From positions 32,904,447 to 32,968,446 of the forward strand of contig NC_134507.1 in the NCBI RefSeq assembly GCF_027942865.1: a DNA stretch of 64,000 bases. Reading direction: 5' to 3'. Made by a program: the position numbers and the translations under genes. The notes under the pieces are model-generated. The model saw only the letters and a list, made by a program, of their open reading frames with translations, was not told where the DNA came from and did no database searches. The stretch comes from Odontesthes bonariensis. Its lineage: Eukaryota; Chordata; Actinopteri; Atheriniformes; Atherinopsidae. Positions 8,354 to 20,756 of the stretch are shown here, piece after piece (the first letter of the stretch is position 1; each line of letters begins with the position of its first letter).

Positions 8354-8651
8354 ATTCTGTCTGTGCAAAGGAAATCTTCTTGCTGTGCCAAGTGACTTCT
8401 CGGAGTAGAGTCACCTTATTTCTTGAGACCGTGCCCATGTTCAAAGCCTGGAGCGCTAAATTGTTGTTGTTTGAATGGTGCTCAGTGGAGCGGGCGGGAG
8501 TGCAAAGTTGTACCATCTGAAACGGCTGAAGAGTGCTCACTGCAGCGGGTGGGCGGAGGTGCAAAGTGACGCTTTGTAGGCAAAAAAAGAGCACCGCCAC
8601 AAGTGCGCATTGTGCCAGGAAGGGCTCTCGGACGTGAAAGAGTGGAGGGTT

Positions 8652-8839
8652 ATCGCTTCTCGGCCTTTTGGCTAAGATCAAGTGTAGTATCTGTTCTTAT
8701 CAGTTTAATATCTGATACGTCCTCTATATGAGGACTACATATTAAATGGATTTTTAGGCACAGGGGTTGAAAAAGGGGCTTGCTCCGTTCACTCCACGCA
8801 TCGACCCGGTACTGCAGTGCCGCCGGGAACGGTGCACTC
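8652..8839 (+). ncRNA. RNU2: U2 snRNA, copy L6
   Basis: Same as L1. Confidence 0.97.
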
Positions 8840-9206
8840 TTCCCAACTCTTGTGAAATAACAAAACCAGCGGTACATGGTGGTAGTTTCAGGGAGCCATT
8901 GTATTCTGACTTCTAAAATGGAACTATAATCTTTAGAAAAGACGCAGTTTATGAGCACGTCGTGGGATTGAGCTTCCCTGGTTTCTCTGTATGACCATGA
9001 ACACCAAACTACACACAGAGAACAGAGGAGCTTGACAGACACACACTAAGTTATCTGAGAGTCCCATTTTCAGCTGCAGAGAACAATCACATCAGGGAAG
9101 TCGACGTGCAGGCTCAACATCAGCCTCTCAAGCCAACTCTCTGGTAAAATAGGGGCAACGTATGGTTCCAGCACCTATGTAACACATATTTGTCACGGGG
9201 ACTGTG

Positions 9207-9326
9207 GCTTACGGCCACACCGCCCTGAACACGCCCGATCTCGTCCGAACTCGGAAGCCAAGCAGGGTCGGGCCTGGTTAGTACTTGGATGGGAGACCGC
9301 TTGGGAATACCAGGTGCTGTAAGCAT
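9207..9326 (+). rRNA. RN5S: 5S rRNA, copy L6
   Basis: Majority left form. Confidence 0.95.
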
Positions 9327-9557
9327 TTTTCTCTCTTGTCTTCTCTTCTCTCTGCATGTCTTTTGTTGAAACATCTGTTGATCACCCTGTGATCCATCTT
9401 GCTGATCCTGGATCTGCTAAGGTGTCCCAGGTCATGGTTGCCTTTGATCCTCATACATTTAACTTTGTCCTGACAAAGGAGCAGTTCCAAAAAGTCAAAC
9501 AGGGACTGCCTTTGCATTTGACGCAGTCAAACTGCATGCGCCTGGAGAAGCCAAAAG

Positions 9558-9634
9558 GCTTACAGCACCTGGTATTCCCAGGCGGTCTCCCATCCAAGTA
9601 CTAACCAGGCCCGACTCTGCTTAGCTTCTGAGAT
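9558..9634 (-). pseudogene. psi-5S, copy L6
   Basis: Same as L1. Confidence 0.92.
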
Positions 9635-9938
9635 AAAACTCTGGCTTTTAGTCTGCGAAAAGAGAGTGAAAGTGAACTCCACTTTGAGATGGCTCTGGGA
9701 TTGGGCCGACTGGGAGAATTGCTTGAAAAAAACCTCTACACCCAATGAGCGGTCAGAACAAAGCCTCAAGACCCCTAGTCTTTTGCACAGAGTAAAAGAC
9801 AAAGCAGCCACTGAATAGGGCCCGATTGTTCCTACCTGGTCGGCCGAGGAGCCAGCGTCTCAACCAAGCAAAGCTCACCGTGGGGAAGGTGGCTATGCCA
9901 ACTAGCCTGATGCACTGCTCCCGCAGTGTCAAATACTC

Positions 9939-10058
9939 GTACTCTGGTTTCTCTTCATAACGTACAAGTCTTTCGCCTTTTACTAAAGACTTCCGTGGAG
10001 AGCAGCATTAATGAGTTGTTTCTATTTTTGGAAGGCTTTACCTTTGCGGGTGAAGCCC
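9939..10058 (+). ncRNA. RNU5: U5 snRNA, copy L6
   Basis: Same as L1; the 18 bp are present upstream. Confidence 0.94.
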
Positions 10059-10356
10059 ATTCTGTCTGTGCAAAGGAAATCTTCTTGCTGTGCCAAGTGA
10101 CTTCTCGGAGTAGAGTCACCTTATTTCTTGAGACCGTGCCCATGTTCAAAGCCTGGAGCGCTAAATTGTTGTTGTTTGAATGGTGCTCAGTGGAGCGGGC
10201 GGGAGTGCAAAGTTGTACCATCTGAAACGGCTGAAGAGTGCTCACTGCAGCGGGTGGGCGGAGGTGCAAAGTGACGCTTTGTAGGCAAAAAAAGAGCACC
10301 GCCACAAGTGCGCATTGTGCCAGGAAGGGCTCTCGGACGTGAAAGAGTGGAGGGTT

Positions 10357-10544
10357 ATCGCTTCTCGGCCTTTTGGCTAAGATCAAGTGTAGTATCTGTT
10401 CTTATCAGTTTAATATCTGATACGTCCTCTATATGAGGACTACATATTAAATGGATTTTTAGGCACAGGGGTTGAAAAAGGGGCTTGCTCCGTTCACTCC
10501 ACGCATCGACCCGGTACTGCAGTGCCGCCGGGAACGGTGCACTC
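10357..10544 (+). ncRNA. RNU2: U2 snRNA, copy L7
   Basis: Same as L1. Confidence 0.97.
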
Positions 10545-10911
10545 TTCCCAACTCTTGTGAAATAACAAAACCAGCGGTACATGGTGGTAGTTTCAGGGAG
10601 CCATTGTATTCTGACTTCTAAAATGGAACTATAATCTTTAGAAAAGACGCAGTTTATGAGCACGTCGTGGGATTGAGCTTCCCTGGTTTCTCTGTATGAC
10701 CATGAACACCAAACTACACACAGAGAACAGAGGAGCTTGACAGACACACACTAAGTTATCTGAGAGTCCCATTTTCAGCTGCAGAGAACAATCACATCAG
10801 GGAAGTCGACGTGCAGGCTCAACATCAGCCTCTCAAGCCAACTCTCTGGTAAAATAGGGGCAACGTATGGTTCCAGCACCTATGTAACACATATTTGTCA
10901 CGGGGACTGTG

Positions 10912-11031
10912 GCTTACGGCCACACCGCCCTGAACACGCCCGATCTCGTCCGAACTCGGAAGCCAAGCAGGGTCGGGCCTGGTTAGTACTTGGATGGGAG
11001 ACCGCTTGGGAATACCAGGTGCTGTAAGCAT
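10912..11031 (+). rRNA. RN5S: 5S rRNA, copy L7
   Basis: Majority left form. Confidence 0.95.
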
Positions 11032-11262
11032 TTTTCTCTCTTGTCTTCTCTTCTCTCTGCATGTCTTTTGTTGAAACATCTGTTGATCACCCTGTGATCC
11101 ATCTTGCTGATCCTGGATCTGCTAAGGTGTCCCAGGTCATGGTTGCCTTTGATCCTCATACATTTAACTTTGTCCTGACAAAGGAGCAGTTCCAAAAAGT
11201 CAAACAGGGACTGCCTTTGCATTTGACGCAGTCAAACTGCATGCGCCTGGAGAAGCCAAAAG

Positions 11263-11339
11263 GCTTACAGCACCTGGTATTCCCAGGCGGTCTCCCATCC
11301 AAGTACTAACCAGGCCCGACTCTGCTTAGCTTCTGAGAT
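11263..11339 (-). pseudogene. psi-5S, copy L7
   Basis: Same as L1. Confidence 0.92.
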
Positions 11340-11625
11340 AAAACTCTGGCTTTTAGTCTGCGAAAAGAGAGTGAAAGTGAACTCCACTTTGAGATGGCTC
11401 TGGGATTGGGCCGACTGGGAGAATTGCTTGAAAAAAACCTCTACACCCAATGAGCGGTCAGAACAAAGCCTCAAGACCCCTAGTCTTTTGCACAGAGTAA
11501 AAGACAAAGCAGCCACTGAATAGGGCCCGATTGTTGAGCCAGCGTCTCAACCAAGCAAAGCTCACCGTGGGGAAGGTGGCTATGCCAACTAGCCTGATGC
11601 ACTGCTCCCGCAGTGTCAAATACTC

Positions 11626-11745
11626 GTACTCTGGTTTCTCTTCATAACGTACAAGTCTTTCGCCTTTTACTAAAGACTTCCGTGGAGAGCAGCATTAATG
11701 AGTTGTTTCTATTTTTGGAAGGCTTTACCTTTGCGGGTGAAGCCC
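11626..11745 (+). ncRNA. RNU5: U5 snRNA, copy L7
   Basis: RNA as L1; 18-bp deletion upstream (junction 11535/11536). Confidence 0.94.
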
Positions 11746-12043
11746 ATTCTGTCTGTGCAAAGGAAATCTTCTTGCTGTGCCAAGTGACTTCTCGGAGTAG
11801 AGTCACCTTATTTCTTGAGACCGTGCCCATGTTCAAAGCCTGGAGCGCTAAATTGTTGTTGTTTGAATGGTGCTCAGTGGAGCGGGCGGGAGTGCAAAGT
11901 TGTACCATCTGAAACGGCTGAAGAGTGCTCACTGCAGCGGGTGGGCGGAGGTGCAAAGTGACGCTTTGTAGGCAAAAAAAGAGCACCGCCACAAGTGCGC
12001 ATTGTGCCAGGAAGGGCTCTCGGACGTGAAAGAGTGGAGGGTT

Positions 12044-12231
12044 ATCGCTTCTCGGCCTTTTGGCTAAGATCAAGTGTAGTATCTGTTCTTATCAGTTTAA
12101 TATCTGATACGTCCTCTATATGAGGACTACATATTAAATGGATTTTTAGGCACAGGGGTTGAAAAAGGGGCTTGCTCCGTTCACTCCACGCATCGACCCG
12201 GTACTGCAGTGCCGCCGGGAACGGTGCACTC
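12044..12231 (+). ncRNA. RNU2: U2 snRNA, copy L8
   Basis: Same as L1. Confidence 0.97.
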
Positions 12232-12598
12232 TTCCCAACTCTTGTGAAATAACAAAACCAGCGGTACATGGTGGTAGTTTCAGGGAGCCATTGTATTCTG
12301 ACTTCTAAAATGGAACTATAATCTTTAGAAAAGACGCAGTTTATGAGCACGTCGTGGGATTGAGCTTCCCTGGTTTCTCTGTATGACCATGAACACCAAA
12401 CTACACACAGAGAACAGAGGAGCTTGACAGACACACACTAAGTTATCTGAGAGTCCCATTTTCAGCTGCAGAGAACAATCACATCAGGGAAGTCGACGTG
12501 CAGGCTCAACATCAGCCTCTCAAGCCAACTCTCTGGTAAAATAGGGGCAACGTATGGTTCCAGCACCTATGTAACACATATTTGTCACGGGGACTGTG

Positions 12599-12718
12599 GC
12601 TTACGGCCACACCGCCCTGAACACGCCCGATCTCGTCCGAACTCGGAAGCCAAGCAGGGTCGGGCCTGGTTAGTACTTGGATGGGAGACCGCTTGGGAAT
12701 ACCAGGTGCTGTAAGCAT
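12599..12718 (+). rRNA. RN5S: 5S rRNA, copy L8
   Basis: Majority left form. Confidence 0.95.
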
Positions 12719-12949
12719 TTTTCTCTCTTGTCTTCTCTTCTCTCTGCATGTCTTTTGTTGAAACATCTGTTGATCACCCTGTGATCCATCTTGCTGATCC
12801 TGGATCTGCTAAGGTGTCCCAGGTCATGGTTGCCTTTGATCCTCATACATTTAACTTTGTCCTGACAAAGGAGCAGTTCCAAAAAGTCAAACAGGGACTG
12901 CCTTTGCATTTGACGCAGTCAAACTGCATGCGCCTGGAGAAGCCAAAAG

Positions 12950-13026
12950 GCTTACAGCACCTGGTATTCCCAGGCGGTCTCCCATCCAAGTACTAACCAG
13001 GCCCGACTCTGCTTAGCTTCTGAGAT
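12950..13026 (-). pseudogene. psi-5S, copy L8
   Basis: Same as L1. Confidence 0.92.
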
Positions 13027-13330
13027 AAAACTCTGGCTTTTAGTCTGCGAAAAGAGAGTGAAAGTGAACTCCACTTTGAGATGGCTCTGGGATTGGGCCG
13101 ACTGGGAGAATTGCTTGAAAAAAACCTCTACACCCAATGAGCGGTCAGAACAAAGCCTCAAGACCCCTAGTCTTTTGCACAGAGTAAAAGACAAAGCAGC
13201 CACTGAATAGGGCCCGATTGTTCCTACCTGGTCGGCCGAGGAGCCAGCGTCTCAACCAAGCAAAGCTCACCGTGGGGAAGGTGGCTATGCCAACTAGCCT
13301 GATGCACTGCTCCCGCAGTGTCAAATACTC

Positions 13331-13450
13331 GTACTCTGGTTTCTCTTCATAACGTACAAGTCTTTCGCCTTTTACTAAAGACTTCCGTGGAGAGCAGCAT
13401 TAATGAGTTGTTTCTATTTTTGGAAGGCTTTACCTTTGCGGGTGAAGCCC
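13331..13450 (+). ncRNA. RNU5: U5 snRNA, copy L8
   Basis: Same as L1. Confidence 0.94.
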
Positions 13451-13748
13451 ATTCTGTCTGTGCAAAGGAAATCTTCTTGCTGTGCCAAGTGACTTCTCGG
13501 AGTAGAGTCACCTTATTTCTTGAGACCGTGCCCATGTTCAAAGCCTGGAGCGCTAAATTGTTGTTGTTTGAATGGTGCTCAGTGGAGCGGGCGGGAGTGC
13601 AAAGTTGTACCATCTGAAACGGCTGAAGAGTGCTCACTGCAGCGGGTGGGCGGAGGTGCAAAGTGACGCTTTGTAGGCAAAAAAAGAGCACCGCCACAAG
13701 TGCGCATTGTGCCAGGAAGGGCTCTCGGACGTGAAAGAGTGGAGGGTT

Positions 13749-13936
13749 ATCGCTTCTCGGCCTTTTGGCTAAGATCAAGTGTAGTATCTGTTCTTATCAG
13801 TTTAATATCTGATACGTCCTCTATATGAGGACTACATATTAAATGGATTTTTAGGCACAGGGGTTGAAAAAGGGGCTTGCTCCGTTCACTCCACGCATCG
13901 ACCCGGTACTGCAGTGCCGCCGGGAACGGTGCACTC
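13749..13936 (+). ncRNA. RNU2: U2 snRNA, copy L9
   Basis: Same as L1; the downstream spacer has an A for T (AACTAAAATC, about 14025), shared with L18. Confidence 0.97.
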
Positions 13937-14303
13937 TTCCCAACTCTTGTGAAATAACAAAACCAGCGGTACATGGTGGTAGTTTCAGGGAGCCATTGTA
14001 TTCTGACTTCTAAAATGGAACTAAAATCTTTAGAAAAGACGCAGTTTATGAGCACGTCGTGGGATTGAGCTTCCCTGGTTTCTCTGTATGACCATGAACA
14101 CCAAACTACACACAGAGAACAGAGGAGCTTGACAGACACACACTAAGTTATCTGAGAGTCCCATTTTCAGCTGCAGAGAACAATCACATCAGGGAAGTCG
14201 ACGTGCAGGCTCAACATCAGCCTCTCAAGCCAACTCTCTGGTAAAATAGGGGCAACGTATGGTTCCAGCACCTATGTAACACATATTTGTCACGGGGACT
14301 GTG

Positions 14304-14423
14304 GCTTACGGCCACACCGCCCTGAACACGCCTGATCTCGTCCTAACTCGGAAGCCAAGCAGGGTCGGGCCTGGTTAGTACTTGGATGGGAGACCGCTTG
14401 GGAATACCAGGTGCTGTAAGCAT
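14304..14423 (+). rRNA. RN5S: 5S rRNA variant, copy L9
   Basis: Two changes from the majority form: T at nt 30 (14333) and T at nt 41 (14344). The same pair occurs in L11. Internal promoter boxes are unaffected. Confidence 0.93.
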
Positions 14424-14654
14424 TTTTCTCTCTTGTCTTCTCTTCTCTCTGCATGTCTTTTGTTGAAACATCTGTTGATCACCCTGTGATCCATCTTGCT
14501 GATCCTGGATCTGCTAAGGTGTCCCAGGTCATGGTTGCCTTTGATCCTCATACATTTAACTTTGTCCTGACAAAGGAGCAGTTCCAAAAAGTCAAACAGG
14601 GACTGCCTTTGCATTTGACGCAGTCAAACTGCATGCGCCTGGAGAAGCCAAAAG

Positions 14655-14731
14655 GCTTACAGCACCTGGTATTCCCAGGCGGTCTCCCATCCAAGTACTA
14701 ACCAGGCCCGACTCTGCTTAGCTTCTGAGAT
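14655..14731 (-). pseudogene. psi-5S, copy L9
   Basis: Same as L1. Confidence 0.92.
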
Positions 14732-15035
14732 AAAACTCTGGCTTTTAGTCTGCGAAAAGAGAGTGAAAGTGAACTCCACTTTGAGATGGCTCTGGGATTG
14801 GGCCGACTGGGAGAATTGCTTGAAAAAAACCTCTACACCCAATGAGCGGTCAGAACAAAGCCTCAAGACCCCTAGTCTTTTGCACAGAGTAAAAGACAAA
14901 GCAGCCACTGAATAGGGCCCGATTGTTCCTACCTGGTCGGCCGAGGAGCCAGCGTCTCAACCAAGCAAAGCTCACCGTGGGGAAGGTGGCTATGCCAACT
15001 AGCCTGATGCACTGCTCCCGCAGTGTCAAATACTC

Positions 15036-15155
15036 GTACTCTGGTTTCTCTTCATAACGTACAAGTCTTTCGCCTTTTACTAAAGACTTCCGTGGAGAGC
15101 AGCATTAATGAGTTGTTTCTATTTTTGGAAGGCTTTACCTTTGCGGGTGAAGCCC
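15036..15155 (+). ncRNA. RNU5: U5 snRNA, copy L9
   Basis: Same as L1. Confidence 0.94.
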
Positions 15156-15453
15156 ATTCTGTCTGTGCAAAGGAAATCTTCTTGCTGTGCCAAGTGACTT
15201 CTCGGAGTAGAGTCACCTTATTTCTTGAGACCGTGCCCATGTTCAAAGCCTGGAGCGCTAAATTGTTGTTGTTTGAATGGTGCTCAGTGGAGCGGGCGGG
15301 AGTGCAAAGTTGTACCATCTGAAACGGCTGAAGAGTGCTCACTGCAGCGGGTGGGCGGAGGTGCAAAGTGACGCTTTGTAGGCAAAAAAAGAGCACCGCC
15401 ACAAGTGCGCATTGTGCCAGGAAGGGCTCTCGGACGTGAAAGAGTGGAGGGTT

Positions 15454-15641
15454 ATCGCTTCTCGGCCTTTTGGCTAAGATCAAGTGTAGTATCTGTTCTT
15501 ATCAGTTTAATATCTGATACGTCCTCTATATGAGGACTACATATTAAATGGATTTTTAGGCACAGGGGCTGAAAAAGGGGCTTGCTCCGTTCACTCCACG
15601 CATCGACCCGGTACTGCAGTGCCGCCGGGAACGGTGCACTC
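15454..15641 (+). ncRNA. RNU2: U2 snRNA, copy L10
   Basis: One change from L1: C for T at nt 116 (15569), in the single-stranded stretch after the Sm site. Confidence 0.96.
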
Positions 15642-16008
15642 TTCCCAACTCTTGTGAAATAACAAAACCAGCGGTACATGGTGGTAGTTTCAGGGAGCCA
15701 TTGTATTCTGACTTCTAAAATGGAACTATAATCTTTAGAAAAGACGCAGTTTATGAGCACGTCGTGGGATTGAGCTTCCCTGGTTTCTCTGTATGACCAT
15801 GAACACCAAACTACACACAGAGAACAGAGGAGCTTGACAGACACACACTAAGTTATCTGAGAGTCCCATTTTCAGCTGCAGAGAACAATCACATCAGGGA
15901 AGTCGACGTGCAGGCTCAACATCAGCCTCTCAAGCCAACTCTCTGGTAAAATAGGGGCAACGTATGGTTCCAGCACCTATGTAACACATATTTGTCACGG
16001 GGACTGTG

Positions 16009-16128
16009 GCTTACGGCCACACCGCCCTGAACACGCCCGATCTCGTCCGAACTCGGAAGCCAAGCAGGGTCGGGCCTGGTTAGTACTTGGATGGGAGACC
16101 GCTTGGGAATACCAGGTGCTGTAAGCAT
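16009..16128 (+). rRNA. RN5S: 5S rRNA, copy L10
   Basis: Majority left form. The following spacer has C at 16192, shared with L12. Confidence 0.95.
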
Positions 16129-16359
16129 TTTTCTCTCTTGTCTTCTCTTCTCTCTGCATGTCTTTTGTTGAAACATCTGTTGATCACCCTGCGATCCATC
16201 TTGCTGATCCTGGATCTGCTAAGGTGTCCCAGGTCATGGTTGCCTTTGATCCTCATACATTTAACTTTGTCCTGACAAAGGAGCAGTTCCAAAAAGTCAA
16301 ACAGGGACTGCCTTTGCATTTGACGCAGTCAAACTGCATGCGCCTGGAGAAGCCAAAAG

Positions 16360-16436
16360 GCTTACAGCACCTGGTATTCCCAGGCGGTCTCCCATCCAAG
16401 TACTAACCAGGCCCGACTCTGCTTAGCTTCTGAGAT
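16360..16436 (-). pseudogene. psi-5S, copy L10
   Basis: Same as L1. Confidence 0.92.
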
Positions 16437-16740
16437 AAAACTCTGGCTTTTAGTCTGCGAAAAGAGAGTGAAAGTGAACTCCACTTTGAGATGGCTCTGG
16501 GATTGGGCCGACTGGGAGAATTGCTTGAAAAAAACCTCTACACCCAATGAGCGGTCAGAACAAAGCCTCAAGACCCCTAGTCTTTTGCACAGAGTAAAAG
16601 ACAAAGCAGCCACTGAATAGGGCCCGATTGTTCCTACCTGGTCGGCCGAGGAGCCAGCGTCTCAACCAAGCAAAGCTCACCGTGGGGAAGGTGGCTATGC
16701 CAACTAGCCTGATGCACTGCTCCCGCAGTGTCAAATACTC

Positions 16741-16860
16741 GTACTCTGGTTTCTCTTCATAACGTACAAGTCTTTCGCCTTTTACTAAAGACTTCCGTGG
16801 AGAGCAGCATTAATGAGTTGTTTCTATTTTTGGAAGGCTTTACCTTTGCGGGTGAAGCCC
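16741..16860 (+). ncRNA. RNU5: U5 snRNA, copy L10
   Basis: Same as L1. Confidence 0.94.
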
Positions 16861-17158
16861 ATTCTGTCTGTGCAAAGGAAATCTTCTTGCTGTGCCAAGT
16901 GACTTCTCGGAGTAGAGTCACCTTATTTCTTGAGACCGTGCCCATGTTCAAAGCCTGGAGCGCTAAATTGTTGTTGTTTGAATGGTGCTCAGTGGAGCGG
17001 GCGGGAGTGCAAAGTTGTACCATCTGAAACGGCTGAAGAGTGCTCACTGCAGCGGGTGGGCGGAGGTGCAAAGTGACGCTTTGTAGGCAAAAAAAGAGCA
17101 CCGCCACAAGTGCGCATTGTGCCAGGAAGGGATCTCGGACGTGAAAGAGTGGAGGGTT

Positions 17159-17346
17159 ATCGCTTCTCGGCCTTTTGGCTAAGATCAAGTGTAGTATCTG
17201 TTCTTATCAGTTTAATATCTGATACGTCCTCTATATGAGGACTACATATTAAATGGATTTTTAGGCACAGGGGTTGAAAAAGGGGCTTGCTCCGTTCACT
17301 CCACACATCGACCCGGTACTGCAGTGCCGCCGGGAACGGTGCACTC
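17159..17346 (+). ncRNA. RNU2: U2 snRNA, copy L11
   Basis: One change from L1: A for G at nt 147 (17305, CCACACATCG), just before stem IV. The promoter region also has A at 17132. This is the most divergent U2 unit on the left. Confidence 0.95.
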
Positions 17347-17713
17347 TTCCCAACTCTTGTGAAATAACAAAACCAGCGGTACATGGTGGTAGTTTCAGGG
17401 AGCCATTGTATTCTGACTTCTAAAATGGAACTATAATCTTTAGAAAAGACGCAGTTTATGAGCATGTCGTGGGATTGAGCTTCCCTGGTTTCTCTGTATG
17501 ACCATGAACACCAAACTACACACAGAGAACAGAGGAGCTTGACAGACACACACTAAGTTATCTGAGAGTCCCATTTTCAGCTGCAGAGAACAATCACATC
17601 AGGGAAGTCGACGTGCAGGCTCAACATCAGCCTCTCAAGCCAACTCTCTGGTAAAATAGGGGCAACGTATGGTTCCAGCACCTATGTAACACATATTTGT
17701 CACGGGGACTGTG

Positions 17714-17833
17714 GCTTACGGCCACACCGCCCTGAACACGCCTGATCTCGTCCTAACTCGGAAGCCAAGCAGGGTCGGGCCTGGTTAGTACTTGGATGGG
17801 AGACCGCTTGGGAATACCAGGTGCTGTAAGCAT
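17714..17833 (+). rRNA. RN5S: 5S rRNA variant, copy L11
   Basis: Same two-base variant as L9 (T at 17743 and 17754). Confidence 0.93.
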
Positions 17834-18064
17834 TTTTCTCTCTTGTCTTCTCTTCTCTCTGCATGTCTTTTGTTGAAACATCTGTTGATCACCCTGTGAT
17901 CCATCTTGCTGATCCTGGATCTGCTAAGGTGTCCCAGGTCATGGTTGCCTTTGATCCTCATACATTTAACTTTGTCCTGACAAAGGAGCAGTTCCAAAAA
18001 GTCAAACAGGGACTGCCTTTGCATTTGACGCAGTCAAACTGCATGCGCCTGGAGAAGCCAAAAG

Positions 18065-18141
18065 GCTTACAGCACCTGGTATTCCCAGGCGGTCTCCCAT
18101 CCAAGTACTAACCAGGCCCGACTCTGCTTAGCTTCTGAGAT
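18065..18141 (-). pseudogene. psi-5S, copy L11
   Basis: Same as L1. Confidence 0.92.
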
Positions 18142-18445
18142 AAAACTCTGGCTTTTAGTCTGCGAAAAGAGAGTGAAAGTGAACTCCACTTTGAGATGGC
18201 TCTGGGATTGGGCCGACTGGGAGAATTGCTTGAAAAAAACCTCTACACCCAATGAGCGGTCAGAACAAAGCCTCAAGACCCCTAGTCTTTTGCACAGAGT
18301 AAAAGACAAAGCAGCCACTGAATAGGGCCCGATTGTTCCTACCTGGTCGGCCGAGGAGCCAGCGTCTCAACCAAGCAAAGCTCACCGTGGGGAAGGTGGC
18401 TATGCCAACTAGCCTGATGCACTGCTCCCGCAGTGTCAAATACTC

Positions 18446-18565
18446 GTACTCTGGTTTCTCTTCATAACGTACAAGTCTTTCGCCTTTTACTAAAGACTTC
18501 CGTGGAGAGCAGCATTAATGAGTTGTTTCTATTTTTGGAAGGCTTTACCTTTGCGGGTGAAGCCC
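18446..18565 (+). ncRNA. RNU5: U5 snRNA, copy L11
   Basis: Same as L1. Confidence 0.94.
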
Positions 18566-18863
18566 ATTCTGTCTGTGCAAAGGAAATCTTCTTGCTGTGC
18601 CAAGTGACTTCTCGGAGTAGAGTCACCTTATTTCTTGAGACCGTGCCCATGTTCAAAGCCTGGAGCGCTAAATTGTTGTTGTTTGAATGGTGCTCAGTGG
18701 AGCGGGCGGGAGTGCAAAGTTGTACCATCTGAAACGGCTGAAGAGTGCTCACTGCAGCGGGTGGGCGGAGGTGCAAAGTGACGCTTTGTAGGCAAAAAAA
18801 GAGCACCGCCACAAGTGCGCATTGTGCCAGGAAGGGCTCTCGGACGTGAAAGAGTGGAGGGTT

Positions 18864-19051
18864 ATCGCTTCTCGGCCTTTTGGCTAAGATCAAGTGTAGT
18901 ATCTGTTCTTATCAGTTTAATATCTGATACGTCCTCTATATGAGGACTACATATTAAATGGATTTTTAGGCACAGGGGTTGAAAAAGGGGCTTGCTCCGT
19001 TCACTCCACGCATCGACCCGGTACTGCAGTGCCGCCGGGAACGGTGCACTC
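18864..19051 (+). ncRNA. RNU2: U2 snRNA, copy L12
   Basis: Same as L1. Confidence 0.97.
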
Positions 19052-19418
19052 TTCCCAACTCTTGTGAAATAACAAAACCAGCGGTACATGGTGGTAGTTT
19101 CAGGGAGCCATTGTATTCTGACTTCTAAAATGGAACTATAATCTTTAGAAAAGACGCAGTTTATGAGCACGTCGTGGGATTGAGCTTCCCTGGTTTCTCT
19201 GTATGACCATGAACACCAAACTACACACAGAGAACAGAGGAGCTTGACAGACACACACTAAGTTATCTGAGAGTCCCATTTTCAGCTGCAGAGAACAATC
19301 ACATCAGGGAAGTCGACGTGCAGGCTCAACATCAGCCTCTCAAGCCAACTCTCTGGTAAAATAGGGGCAACGTATGGTTCCAGCACCTATGTAACACATA
19401 TTTGTCACGGGGACTGTG

Positions 19419-19538
19419 GCTTACGGCCACACCGCCCTGAACACGCCCGATCTCGTCCGAACTCGGAAGCCAAGCAGGGTCGGGCCTGGTTAGTACTTGG
19501 ATGGGAGACCGCTTGGGAATACCAGGTGCTGTAAGCAT
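19419..19538 (+). rRNA. RN5S: 5S rRNA, copy L12
   Basis: Majority left form; spacer C at 19602 shared with L10. Confidence 0.95.
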
Positions 19539-19769
19539 TTTTCTCTCTTGTCTTCTCTTCTCTCTGCATGTCTTTTGTTGAAACATCTGTTGATCACCCT
19601 GCGATCCATCTTGCTGATCCTGGATCTGCTAAGGTGTCCCAGGTCATGGTTGCCTTTGATCCTCATACATTTAACTTTGTCCTGACAAAGGAGCAGTTCC
19701 AAAAAGTCAAACAGGGACTGCCTTTGCATTTGACGCAGTCAAACTGCATGCGCCTGGAGAAGCCAAAAG

Positions 19770-19846
19770 GCTTACAGCACCTGGTATTCCCAGGCGGTCT
19801 CCCATCCAAGTACTAACCAGGCCCGACTCTGCTTAGCTTCTGAGAT
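19770..19846 (-). pseudogene. psi-5S, copy L12
   Basis: Same as L1. Confidence 0.92.
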
Positions 19847-20150
19847 AAAACTCTGGCTTTTAGTCTGCGAAAAGAGAGTGAAAGTGAACTCCACTTTGAG
19901 ATGGCTCTGGGATTGGGCCGACTGGGAGAATTGCTTGAAAAAAACCTCTACACCCAATGAGCGGTCAGAACAAAGCCTCAAGACCCCTAGTCTTTTGCAC
20001 AGAGTAAAAGACAAAGCAGCCACTGAATAGGGCCCGATTGTTCCTACCTGGTCGGCCGAGGAGCCAGCGTCTCAACCAAGCAAAGCTCACCGTGGGGAAG
20101 GTGGCTATGCCAACTAGCCTGATGCACTGCTCCCGCAGTGTCAAATACTC

Positions 20151-20270
20151 GTACTCTGGTTTCTCTTCATAACGTACAAGTCTTTCGCCTTTTACTAAAG
20201 ACTTCCGTGGAGAGCAGCATTAATGAGTTGTTTCTATTTTTGGAAGGCTTTACCTTTGCGGGTGAAGCCC
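20151..20270 (+). ncRNA. RNU5: U5 snRNA, copy L12
   Basis: Same as L1. Confidence 0.94.
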
Positions 20271-20568
20271 ATTCTGTCTGTGCAAAGGAAATCTTCTTGC
20301 TGTGCCAAGTGACTTCTCGGAGTAGAGTCACCTTATTTCTTGAGACCGTGCCCATGTTCAAAGCCTGGAGCGCTAAATTGTTGTTGTTTGAATGGTGCTC
20401 AGTGGAGCGGGCGGGAGTGCAAAGTTGTACCATCTGAAACGGCTGAAGAGTGCTCACTGCAGCGGGTGGGCGGAGGTGCAAAGTGACGCTTTGTAGGCAA
20501 AAAAAGAGCACCGCCACAAGTGCGCATTGTGCCAGGAAGGGCTCTCGGACGTGAAAGAGTGGAGGGTT

Positions 20569-20756
20569 ATCGCTTCTCGGCCTTTTGGCTAAGATCAAGT
20601 GTAGTATCTGTTCTTATCAGTTTAATATCTGATACGTCCTCTATATGAGGACTACATATTAAATGGATTTTTAGGCACAGGGGTTGAAAAAGGGGCTTGC
20701 CCCGTTCACTCCACGCATCGACCCGGTACTGCAGTGCCGCCGGGAACGGTGCACTC
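20569..20756 (+). ncRNA. RNU2: U2 snRNA, copy L13
   Basis: One change: C for T at nt 133 (20701), turning the stem III G-U pair into G-C (GGGGC-TT-GCCCC). Confidence 0.96.
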
